NCBI GenBank assembly: GCA_036526195.1
Contig: DATCYZ010000118.1
Coordinates: forward strand, 1 to 35,112
Length of the DNA: 35,112 nucleotides
Reading direction: 5' to 3'
From: DATCYZ01 sp036526195
GTDB taxonomy: Bacteria; Pseudomonadota; Gammaproteobacteria; Burkholderiales; SG8-39
Position 1 is the first letter of the stretch, and each line of letters starts with the position of its first letter. Below are positions 1 to 7,717 of the stretch, one piece after another. The notes under the pieces were generated by a model. That model saw only the letters and a list, made by a program, of their open reading frames with translations, was not told where the DNA came from and did not search any database. A program made the translations under genes and the position numbers.

Positions 1-1
1 C

Positions 2-415
2 GGCGGCAACCCCAAGTTCAAGAAGCTGTCGGAACGGCTTGACGCGCTGAAAGACCGCTTCGAGTCCGGTCAGATCAACAGCGTCGAATTTCTGAAGCAG
101 TTGCTGGAGATCGCCAAGGAGACCCTAGAGGCCGAGAGGGAAGTCCCGGCCGAAGAGGACGAGGATCGCGGCAAGGCGGCGCTCACCGCCCTGTTCAACG
201 AGGTCAAGACGGCCGAGACGCCGATCATGGTCGAACGCGTGGTCGCGGAAATCGACGAGATCGTGCGCCTGGTCCGCTTTCCGGGCTGGCAAGGCACGCA
301 GGCTGGCGAGCGCGAGGTGAAGAAGGCGCTGCGCAAGGCACTCTTCAAGTACAAGCTGCACGCGGACGAAGAACTATTCGAGAAGGCCTACAGCTACATC
401 CGGCAGTATTACTGA
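2..415 (+). CDS. hsdR: Type I restriction endonuclease R subunit, C-terminal end (partial)
   Basis: Only the last 137 codons are inside the window; the frame is open from base 2 and ends at TGA 413-415. The visible part is highly charged and helical, with a Tyr-rich end (AYSYIRQYY). It resembles the C-terminal helical domain of EcoR124-type HsdR proteins, the part that docks the motor subunit on the methylase core. The ATPase and nuclease domains would lie to the left, outside the window. In such systems HsdR cuts unmodified DNA after ATP-driven translocation with HsdM and HsdS. The gene ends 96 bases from the 3' end of a tRNA-Phe gene on the other strand, a common boundary of acquired islands. 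The family assignment rests on C-terminal similarity recalled by eye; whether the rest of the gene is intact cannot be seen. Confidence 0.72.
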   Translation, partial: GGNPKFKKLSERLDALKDRFESGQINSVEFLKQLLEIAKETLEAEREVPAEEDEDRGKAALTALFNEVKTAETPIMVERVVAEIDEIVRLVRFPGWQGTQAGEREVKKALRKALFKYKLHADEELFEKAYSYIRQYY

Positions 416-511
416 TAGTGCGGCAAGGCAAACTTGCGCTGCCCGATTACACGAGAATTACACAAAGCTGGGCCTTACCGGATCTAGCGGGACCGTAACG
501 GCTTGATGTAA

Positions 512-587
512 TGGTGGCCAAGGCGGGAATCGAACCTGCGACACACGGATTTTCAGTCCGCTGCTCTACCAACTGAGCTACTTGGCC
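512..587 (-). tRNA. tRNA-Phe (anticodon GAA), CCA encoded
   Basis: Read on the minus strand, the 76-base gene begins GGCCAAG and ends CTTGGCC-A-CCA, giving a perfect 7-bp acceptor stem. The D-arm contains AGCTCAGTTGGTAGAGC, the anticodon loop is CTGAAAA with GAA at positions 34-36, and the T-arm has the GGTTCGATTCC core. The CCA end is encoded at 512-514. The gene lies downstream of groEL but has its own -10 element at 631-636, and a terminator separates it from groEL. Confidence 0.97.
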
Positions 588-623
588 GTACCGGACGGCG
601 CGGGCAATCCCGCACCGATTGGA

Positions 624-636
624 GGCGCGAATTATA
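624..636 (-). promoter_or_regulatory. tRNA-Phe promoter: consensus -10 with GC discriminator
   Basis: On the minus strand a perfect TATAAT (631-636) is followed directly by TCGCGCC. A GC-rich discriminator like this is typical of stable-RNA promoters under stringent (ppGpp) control. Transcription would start near 624, giving a leader of about 37 bases before the tRNA. No convincing -35 hexamer is seen at 16-18 bases; that position falls inside the groEL terminator hairpin. Confidence 0.6.
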
Positions 637-644
637 CGGGAAAT

Positions 645-670
645 GAAAAGGGCCCTCGCGGGCCCTTTTC
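645..670 (-). terminator. Rho-independent terminator after groEL
   Basis: Perfect 11-bp stem (645-655 with 660-670) around a 4-base loop. The arms begin with an A-run and end with a T-run, so it can act in either direction. On the minus strand the T-run is extended by CATTTCC. It sits between groEL and tRNA-Phe and would end groESL transcripts just before the tRNA promoter. Confidence 0.85.
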
Positions 671-714
671 GATCAATCAACAGCGTGACGCGACAACAAG
701 GCGTCAGGAGGAGG

Positions 715-743
715 TTCGGAGGGAACCGTGGGTTCCCTCCGAA
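715..743. repeat. 13-bp hairpin in the groEL 3' untranslated region
   Basis: Perfect inverted repeat: TTCGGAGGGAACC (715-727), loop GTG, and its complement at 731-743. It begins 16 bases after the groEL stop. No T-run follows on the minus strand, so it is more likely a 3'-end stabiliser, or a first stem assisting the terminator at 645-670, than a terminator alone. Confidence 0.6.
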
Positions 744-758
744 GCCGACCCGCCGGAA

Positions 759-2423
<1,665 letters not shown>

Positions 2424-2466
2424 TTTGTTGCTCTCCTAGAATCTGTCGGTTGCTTTGGGCGGGGGC

Positions 2467-2760
2467 TCAGGCGCCCTCGATCACGCCCATAATGTCTTCT
2501 TCGCGCATCACGAGAAGCTCGTCGCCCTTGACCTTCACGGTCTGGCCCGAATACTTGCCGAACAGCACGCGATCACCGACCTTGACGTCGAGCGGGATCA
2601 GTTTGCCGTCGTCGCCTTTCTTGCCCTTGCCCACGGCGACGATTTCGCCCTGGTCGGGTTTCTCTGCAGCCGTGTCCGGGATGACGATGCCACCGGCCGA
2701 CTTGCGCTCTTCCTCAATCCGCTTGACGATCACGCGGTCATGCAAAGGACGAATCTTCAT
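2467..2760 (-). CDS. groES: Co-chaperonin GroES (Hsp10)
   Basis: A 97-residue lid of the GroEL chamber, starting MKIRPLHDRVIVKR and containing the mobile-loop segment (SAGGIVIPDTAAEKPDQG, about residues 21-38) and the conserved end ELLVMREEDIMGVIEG. An ATG four codons upstream (2772) is in frame, but 2760 matches the family N-terminus and has GGAGAG just upstream, so 2760 is chosen. It is the first gene of the groESL operon. The leader between the CIRCE operator and the start codon is about 70 bases and AT-rich compared with the rest of the window. Confidence 0.97.
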   Translation of the reverse strand: MKIRPLHDRVIVKRIEEERKSAGGIVIPDTAAEKPDQGEIVAVGKGKKGDDGKLIPLDVKVGDRVLFGKYSGQTVKVKGDELLVMREEDIMGVIEGA

Positions 2761-2830
2761 GCTTCTCTCCATTGAAAACTGTTTTAAATCAACGATGTGC
2801 TTGTTGAAGCGGGAATCGTGTGGACAGCTT

Positions 2831-2859
2831 TGCTAGCACTCTCCATCAACGAGTGCCAA
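2831..2859 (-). promoter_or_regulatory. Probable sigma-70 promoter of groESL, embedded in CIRCE
   Basis: On the minus strand TTGGCA (2854-2859) can serve as -35. At 17 bases spacing follows CTAGCA (2831-2836), or TAGCAA at 18 bases. The -35 is formed by one arm of the CIRCE palindrome and the -10 by the edge of the other arm, so HrcA bound to CIRCE would cover the whole promoter. The -10 is weak, so the exact start is uncertain. Confidence 0.5.
2833..2859. promoter_or_regulatory. CIRCE operator (HrcA binding site)
   Basis: Inverted repeat with arms CTAGCACTC (2833-2841) and GAGTGCCAA (2851-2859) and a 9-base spacer. The consensus is TTAGCACTC-N9-GAGTGCTAA, so each arm matches 8 of 9 bases and the spacer length is exact. 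HrcA binds CIRCE and represses groESL until heat shock. No hrcA gene is in the window. The right arm reaches the first base of the dacB ATG at 2859. Confidence 0.93.
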
Positions 2860-4379
2860 TGATACGGGCACGCCGCCGGAGTTTCAAGGGCCGGACGCAG
2901 ATTTCCCCGCCCGCGCCCCGTGGAAACGCGTCCCGGCCCGGGCTCGGGTTGCGCGGCGGGCTGCGGCAGATTGCCGCCGGATTGGCGTTTTTCCTCGCTG
3001 CGATGGGGGCCTGGGCGACCGCCCTGCCGCCCCAGGTGGAGCGTGCGCTGCGCGCCGCGGGCGTGCCGGCGAGCGCGGTCGGCGCCTGGGTGCAGGAGGT
3101 CGGCGCCGCGCGGCCCGCGGTCGATGCCAACTCGGCCGCGGCGCTGAACCCGGCCTCGGTCATCAAGCTGGTCACCACCTTCGCCGCGCTCGACCTGCTG
3201 GGGCCGGCCTACCGCTGGAAGACCGAGGTGTTCCTCGACGGACGGCTGCGCGACGGGGTGCTCGAGGGCAACCTGGTGCTGAAGGGCTACGGCGACCCGA
3301 AGCTCGACTACGAGCGCTACTGGATGCTCTTGCGCGCGCTGCGCGGCAAGGGTCTGCGCGAGATCCGCGGCGACCTGGTGCTGGACCGCAGCTGGTTCGA
3401 GCCGGGCACCGACGACCCGGGGCGCTTCGACGGCGAGGCACTGCGGCCCTACAACGTGCTGCCCGATGCGCTGCTGCTCAATTACAAGTCGCTGCGCTTC
3501 GGCTTCACCCCCGAGCCCGAGCGCGGCACGGTGCGCGTGTTCATGGAACCGCAGGCGCCGGGGATGGAGGTGCAGAACAGCCTGCGGCTCGCGGAAGGGC
3601 CCTGCCCGTCGGGCCGCGCGTTTCGCGACGCGCTGAAGGCAGTGTTCGAGGCCGTGCCGGGGCGCGCTGCCTTTGCCGGGCAGTACGCCGCGAGTTGCGG
3701 CGAGAAGGACCTGCACGTCGCGCTGCTTTCACCGGACGCCTACGCGGCGGGCCTGACGCGCGCGCTCTGGCAGCAGCTCGGCGGTGCCTGGGCGGGCAAC
3801 GTGCGCGAAGGCCGCGTGCCGGCGGACGCGCGGCCGTTCCACGTGCACCAGTCCCCGCCGCTGGTGGACGCGGTGCGCGACATCAACAAGCTGTCCAACA
3901 ACGTCATGGCGCGGCAGCTGTTCCTGACGCTGGCCGCCGAGTCCGCCGGCCCGCCCGGGCGCCTGCCCGAGGCTTCGCGCACCGTGCAGCGCTGGCTCGC
4001 CGGGCGCGGTATCGAGGCGCCGGAACTCGTCATGGAGAACGGCGCGGGACTCTCGCGCGTCGCGCGCATCAGCGCGCGCAGCCTCGGGCGCATGCTGGGG
4101 GCGGCGTGGACGAGCCCCTTGATGCCGGAGTTCATCTCCTCGCTGCCCCTCGCCGCCACCGACGGCACCATGCGCAAGCGCCTCAATGGCGAAGGCATCG
4201 CCGGGCAGGCGCACCTGAAGACCGGGCTGTTGTCGGACGCGCGCTCGGTGGCCGGCTACGTGCTCGACCGGCGCGGGCGCCGGCACGTGGTGGTGATGCT
4301 GGTCAACCACCCGAATGCCGGCCAGAGCGCACCGGCGATCGATGCGCTGCTCAGATGGGTGTGGGAGAAGAGCGACTGA
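2859..4379 (+). CDS. dacB: D-alanyl-D-alanine carboxypeptidase/endopeptidase (PBP4 type, peptidase S13)
   Basis: Periplasmic serine peptidase that trims or cleaves peptidoglycan cross-links. The three penicillin-binding motifs are present: SVIK (Ser at about residue 100), SNN in KLSNNVMARQ, and KTG in HLKTGLLSD. A hydrophobic signal segment (IAAGLAFFLAAMGAWATA) follows a long basic N-terminal stretch. With the ATG at 2859 the protein has 506 residues, in the usual range. The frame stays open to 2820, but that start would lie upstream of the CIRCE element, and neither ATG has a clear Shine-Dalgarno. A TTG at 2949, just before the signal segment, is a real alternative. The gene is divergent from groES and ends directly at a palindromic terminator. 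Confidence 0.92.
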   Translation: MIRARRRSFKGRTQISPPAPRGNASRPGLGLRGGLRQIAAGLAFFLAAMGAWATALPPQVERALRAAGVPASAVGAWVQEVGAARPAVDANSAAALNPASVIKLVTTFAALDLLGPAYRWKTEVFLDGRLRDGVLEGNLVLKGYGDPKLDYERYWMLLRALRGKGLREIRGDLVLDRSWFEPGTDDPGRFDGEALRPYNVLPDALLLNYKSLRFGFTPEPERGTVRVFMEPQAPGMEVQNSLRLAEGPCPSGRAFRDALKAVFEAVPGRAAFAGQYAASCGEKDLHVALLSPDAYAAGLTRALWQQLGGAWAGNVREGRVPADARPFHVHQSPPLVDAVRDINKLSNNVMARQLFLTLAAESAGPPGRLPEASRTVQRWLAGRGIEAPELVMENGAGLSRVARISARSLGRMLGAAWTSPLMPEFISSLPLAATDGTMRKRLNGEGIAGQAHLKTGLLSDARSVAGYVLDRRGRRHVVVMLVNHPNAGQSAPAIDALLRWVWEKSD

Positions 4380-4400
4380 AAAAGGGGTCAGACCCCTTTT
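4380..4400. repeat. Palindromic element copy 1 (REP-like, likely terminator)
   Basis: Arms AAAAGGGGTC and GACCCCTTTT with a single central A, beginning at the last bases of dacB. Read in frame on one strand it encodes KGSDPF. It is the reverse complement of the element at 4438-4460, so the two form an inverted pair about 37 bases apart. Its A-run and T-run make it usable as a terminator in both directions. Confidence 0.8.
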
Positions 4401-4437
4401 CCAGTAGGACGGAGCCTGTGGAAAGTTGGACACCCGG

Positions 4438-4460
4438 AAAAGGGGTCTGACCCCTTTTTT
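4438..4460. repeat. Palindromic element copy 2 (REP-like, likely terminator)
   Basis: Same 10-base arms as the element at 4380-4400, with central T instead of A, followed by a run of six T. Together with copy 1 it separates dacB from the convergent phosphatase gene, whose stop is 16 bases further. Identity with the reverse complement of copy 1 extends to about 24 bases. Confidence 0.8.
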
Positions 4461-4476
4461 CCCGCCGCCCCCTGTT

Positions 4477-5148
4477 TCACGCGTGCGTGATGAACTCGCG
4501 CCGCTCGGGCAGGTCGAGGTGCGGGACGGTGTTGAAGCTCATGCAGGCCACCGCCCGCGAGGTGGCGCGCAACTCCGAGATGCCGGAGTTACGCGTTTGC
4601 AGGTTGAGTTCCACCATGGTGCCGGGCTCGGCGCCCAGCACCTGGCACAGCGCGGTCGAGATCGGGCCGCCGGAGCTCACCACCAGCACCCGCTCCGCCC
4701 CCCTTGCGCAGGCGGCAGCAAGCCCCTCGCGCACGCCGGCGGAGAATGCCGTGAAGCTTGGGTGCGCCCCGCCTGCCAACGTGCCGTCGACCCAGGCGTG
4801 CAGCACTTCGCGCAGCAGCCGGAAGTGGGTGCGGCGATCCGCCTTGCGATCAAGGCGCGGCGTGCCGGTGGCTTCCGCGTGTGCGTCGAGCAGCGCGTCG
4901 GCGTGGTACTCGTTCAGCCCCGGCATGACGGCTGCCGTCGGCAGGTCCTTCAGCGCCTGCGCGATGCCCTCCAGCGTTTCGCGGTGCCGGCGCATCGAAC
5001 CGGTGATGACGCGGTCGAACGCCAGCCCGCGCCCGGCAAAGTACTCGCCCAGCCAGCGCGACTGCCGGTGGCCGAGTTCGCTCAGCCGGTCGTAGTCATC
5101 GCTGCCGAACGACGCCTGCGCGTGCCGGACCAGGTAAACCTCGGGCAT
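4477..5148 (-). CDS. Histidine phosphatase family protein (phosphoglycerate mutase-like)
   Basis: A 223-residue single-domain protein without signal peptide. It opens MPEVYLVRHAQASFG, the RH motif with the phosphate-accepting His9, and carries RLSELGHRQS next. In most members the second active-site His lies in a V-x-H-G-G motif; here the matching segment reads VSSGGPIS (Ser159). The substrate is unknown; relatives act on phospho-sugars, nucleotides or small phosphates. The gene starts 4 bases after the stop of the upstream acyl-CoA dehydrogenase, so it is probably cotranscribed and translationally coupled with it. The family call is firm; a role in the fatty- or organic-acid pathway is only suggested by position. 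Confidence 0.85.
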   Translation of the reverse strand: MPEVYLVRHAQASFGSDDYDRLSELGHRQSRWLGEYFAGRGLAFDRVITGSMRRHRETLEGIAQALKDLPTAAVMPGLNEYHADALLDAHAEATGTPRLDRKADRRTHFRLLREVLHAWVDGTLAGGAHPSFTAFSAGVREGLAAACARGAERVLVVSSGGPISTALCQVLGAEPGTMVELNLQTRNSGISELRATSRAVACMSFNTVPHLDLPERREFITHA

Positions 5149-5152
5149 GGGC

Positions 5153-6397
5153 TCAGGATACCGGAGCGCTGACGTAGGGCGAGTCCGTGATGCTCCACGG
5201 GGGCGGCTTTTCCTGCCGGAACACCTGCCGCAGGTGGACCTCGTCCGGGCCGTCGCCGATGCGCATCAGGCGCGCGTACGACAGCGCATAGTGGATCGGC
5301 ACGTCGTCGGTGCCGCCCATGGCGCCGAAGACCTGGATCGCGCGATCGGCCACGCGCTGCAGCATGTTCGGCACCGCGAGCTTGACCAGCGACACCTCGC
5401 GCCACGCGCCGTGGTGGCCGTCGCGATCGAGCAGCCACGCGCACTTCAGCGTCAGCAGCTTCGCCTGTTCCAGCTCGACGCGCGACTCGGCGATCCAGCG
5501 CTGCACGGTGTCGTACTCGATCACGCGCCGGCCGAAGGTGCTGCGCTCGGCGGCGCGCGCCAGCATCAGCTCGATCATCAGCCCGGCAAGGCCGATCTGC
5601 CGCATGCAATGGTGCACGCGCGCGGGTCCCAGTCGCACCTGCGCCACCTTGAAGCCGTCGCCTTCCTTGCCGAGGCGGTTGTCGAGCGGCACGCGCACGT
5701 CGTTGAACTCGATCTCGCCGATCGGCGCCACGTGGTCGCGCGCGCCCATCCATTCGAGCTCGCGCACCAGGCGCACGCCCGGCGCGTCCATCGGCACCAT
5801 CACCACGCTGTGCCGGCGCGTACGCTCGGCGCCGCCGTCGGTGACGCCCATCACCATCAGCTGGCTGCAGCGCGGGTGCGCCGCGCCGGTGGAGAACCAC
5901 TTGCGGCCGTTGATGAGGTAATCGCCGCCCTTGCGCTCGATGCGGCAGGCGATGTTGGTGGCGTCCGACGAGGCCACCGCCGGTTCGGTCATGGCGAAGG
6001 CCGAGCGCGTCTTCGCTTCCAGCAGCGGCGCGAGCCAGACGGCCTTCTGCGCCGGCGTCGCGCAGGCGTGCAGCGTGATCATGTTCGGCACGTCCGGCGC
6101 CTGGCAGTTGAACGCCTCCGGCGCCCAGGCGATGCGCCCCATCAGTTCGCAGCAGCCGGCGTACTCGAGGTTCGTCAGGCGCGTGCCGGGTTCGTCCTCG
6201 GCGAGCTGCGGCAGGCCAAGGTTCCACAGGCCGGCGGCGCGCGCCTTCGCCTGCAACGCAGGCATGAACGGCGCCGCGCGATCCTCGCGCACCACCGCCT
6301 GCACCCATTCGCGGTGCCGCGGCACCACCTCGCTCGCCATGAACGCTTCGACCCGGCCCGCCATCTCCGCCGCGCGCGGCGCTGTTTCGAAATCCAT
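5153..6397 (-). CDS. Acyl-CoA dehydrogenase, ACAD10/ACAD11-like
   Basis: A 414-residue FAD enzyme that introduces a double bond into an acyl-CoA. It has the flavin-binding segment FAMTEPAVASSDATN, the ING-R-KWFSTGA region, and near residue 382 the DGPDEVH motif typical of ACAD10/ACAD11 and mycobacterial FadE36-type proteins, in place of the YEGTSQIH motif of short-chain enzymes. The frame is open far upstream, but the ATG at 6397 gives the family N-terminus and has GGGAG before it. It is the first gene of a leftward pair with the histidine phosphatase. It diverges from a second acyl-CoA dehydrogenase 64 bases away, so the two promoters must share that gap. The acyl substrate cannot be told from sequence. 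Confidence 0.92.
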   Translation of the reverse strand: MDFETAPRAAEMAGRVEAFMASEVVPRHREWVQAVVREDRAAPFMPALQAKARAAGLWNLGLPQLAEDEPGTRLTNLEYAGCCELMGRIAWAPEAFNCQAPDVPNMITLHACATPAQKAVWLAPLLEAKTRSAFAMTEPAVASSDATNIACRIERKGGDYLINGRKWFSTGAAHPRCSQLMVMGVTDGGAERTRRHSVVMVPMDAPGVRLVRELEWMGARDHVAPIGEIEFNDVRVPLDNRLGKEGDGFKVAQVRLGPARVHHCMRQIGLAGLMIELMLARAAERSTFGRRVIEYDTVQRWIAESRVELEQAKLLTLKCAWLLDRDGHHGAWREVSLVKLAVPNMLQRVADRAIQVFGAMGGTDDVPIHYALSYARLMRIGDGPDEVHLRQVFRQEKPPPWSITDSPYVSAPVS

Positions 6398-6461
6398 TGG
6401 ACGATCTCCCGTGCGTGCCGGTATGTTGAGGCCTTGGCGTGTTCCTGTGGAGAGGCGTTTC

Positions 6462-7622
6462 ATGATCCGCAATCCGGCAGGACTCGAGTCGCTGCTCGCC
6501 GGCATCCGCCGCTTCGTGCGCGAGACCGCGATCCCGAACGAGCGGCGGGTCGAGGAAGGCGACGCCATCCCCGAGGCGATCGTCGACGAGATGCGCCGCC
6601 TCGGTTTTTTCGGCTGGAGCATCCCCGAGCAGTACGGCGGCGCCGGGCTCACCACCGAGGAACTGTGCCTCGCGAACATGGAAATCTCGCAGTGCTCGGT
6701 GGCCTACCGCGCGCGCGCCGGCACCAACACCGGCATCGGCGCGGAGGCGATCATCGTCGACGGCACCGAAGCGCAGAAGGCCGCCTGCCTGCCGAAGCTC
6801 GCCTCCGGTGAGTGGACCGGCTGCCTCGCGGTCACCGAGCCCGAGGCCGGCTCCGACCTGCTCGGCGGGCTGGCCACCACCGCTGTGGCCGATGGCAACG
6901 ACTACATCCTCAACGGCACCAAGCGCTACATCACCAACGCGCCGATCGCGGACCTGTTCAACGTGCTCGCGCGCAGCGACCCTGCCAACAAAGGAGCCTC
7001 GGGCACCACCGCCTTTCTCGTCGAGCGCGGCACCCCGGGCCTGTCGATAGGTACCCCGCACCGCAAGATGGGGCAGGCAGGCTCCCCGGTGTCGGAGGTG
7101 TACTTCAGGGACTGCCGCGTGCCGAAGGCGAACATCATCGGCGGCGTGCCCGGGCGCGGCTTCGCCACGGTGATGAAGTCGCTCAACAAGCAGCGCATCA
7201 ACCTCGCTTCCCTTTGCACCGGCCCGGCGATCCGCCTGCTGGAGGAGGCGCTCGCCCACGCGCGCGCGCGCCGGCAGGGCGGCAAGGCCATCGGCGAGTA
7301 CCAGCTGGTGCAGGCGATGCTCGCCGACTGCAAGGTCGAGATCGAGGCCGCGCGCGCGCTCATCCTGCAGACCGCGCGCGCGCGCGACGCGGGCGAAGAC
7401 GTCACCATGCAGGTCTCGATGTGCAAGTACCTCGCCAGCGAAATGTGCGGCCGCGTCGCCGACCGCGTGGTGCAGATCTTCGGCGGCGCCGGTTATTGCG
7501 GCGACATCGCCGACGCCGTCGAGCGGCTGTACCGCGACGTGCGCCTGTTCCGCCTCTACGAAGGCACCAGCCAGATCCACCAACTGAACATCGCAAGACA
7601 CCTCCTGCAAGGAACACCATGA
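6462..7622 (+). CDS. Acyl-CoA dehydrogenase
   Basis: A 386-residue FAD-dependent dehydrogenase of the classical short/medium-chain type. It shows CLAVTEPEAGSDL for flavin contact, the ING-like NGTKRYITNAP segment, QIFGGAGYCGD, and the catalytic YEGTSQIHQLNIAR with Glu367 near the C-terminus. The ATG at 6462 is chosen over in-frame upstream codons because GGAGAGG lies 6-7 bases before it and the length then fits the family. It heads a rightward operon that runs to 12196. Its TGA overlaps the ATG of a 32-codon ORF (ATGA at 7619-7622), so ribosomes can pass directly on. Confidence 0.94.
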   Translation: MIRNPAGLESLLAGIRRFVRETAIPNERRVEEGDAIPEAIVDEMRRLGFFGWSIPEQYGGAGLTTEELCLANMEISQCSVAYRARAGTNTGIGAEAIIVDGTEAQKAACLPKLASGEWTGCLAVTEPEAGSDLLGGLATTAVADGNDYILNGTKRYITNAPIADLFNVLARSDPANKGASGTTAFLVERGTPGLSIGTPHRKMGQAGSPVSEVYFRDCRVPKANIIGGVPGRGFATVMKSLNKQRINLASLCTGPAIRLLEEALAHARARRQGGKAIGEYQLVQAMLADCKVEIEAARALILQTARARDAGEDVTMQVSMCKYLASEMCGRVADRVVQIFGGAGYCGDIADAVERLYRDVRLFRLYEGTSQIHQLNIARHLLQGTP

Positions 7623-7717
7623 ACCGACCGAATTTGCCGCACCCCGGGGGGCGCGGGGGGGCCGGGAAGGCGCCGAACGCATTGACCGGAAGGGGCCCGG
7701 CCCCCCTGCTCCGATGA
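7619..7717 (+). CDS. Small linker ORF (32 aa), possible translational relay
   Basis: This ORF begins MNRPNLPHPG and is rich in Gly, Pro, Arg and Ala, with no domain or membrane segment. AAGGA lies 6 bases before its ATG. Its ATG overlaps the dehydrogenase stop (ATGA at 7619) and its TGA (7715-7717) overlaps the ATG of the CoA-transferase (7714). The CoA-transferase start has no Shine-Dalgarno of its own. The arrangement is that of a coupling ORF that carries ribosomes across a GC-rich hairpin. I do not recognise the peptide. It may have no function apart from its translation, and conservation in relatives is unknown. Confidence 0.5.
   Translation: MNRPNLPHPGGRGGAGKAPNALTGRGPAPLLR
7656..7706. 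repeat. GC-only inverted repeat between dehydrogenase and CoA-transferase
   Basis: Arms GGGGGGCCGGG (7656-7666) and CCCGGCCCCCC (7696-7706) are perfectly complementary over 11 bases with a 29-base loop. The right arm ends 7 bases before the CoA-transferase ATG, so the folded mRNA would restrict ribosome access there unless the small ORF is translated through it. There is no T-run, so it is not a classical terminator. Confidence 0.6.

Noticed and set aside
419..439. Weak hairpin after hsdR
   Set aside because: Stem of 7 bp with a bulge and no T-run; too weak to call a terminator.
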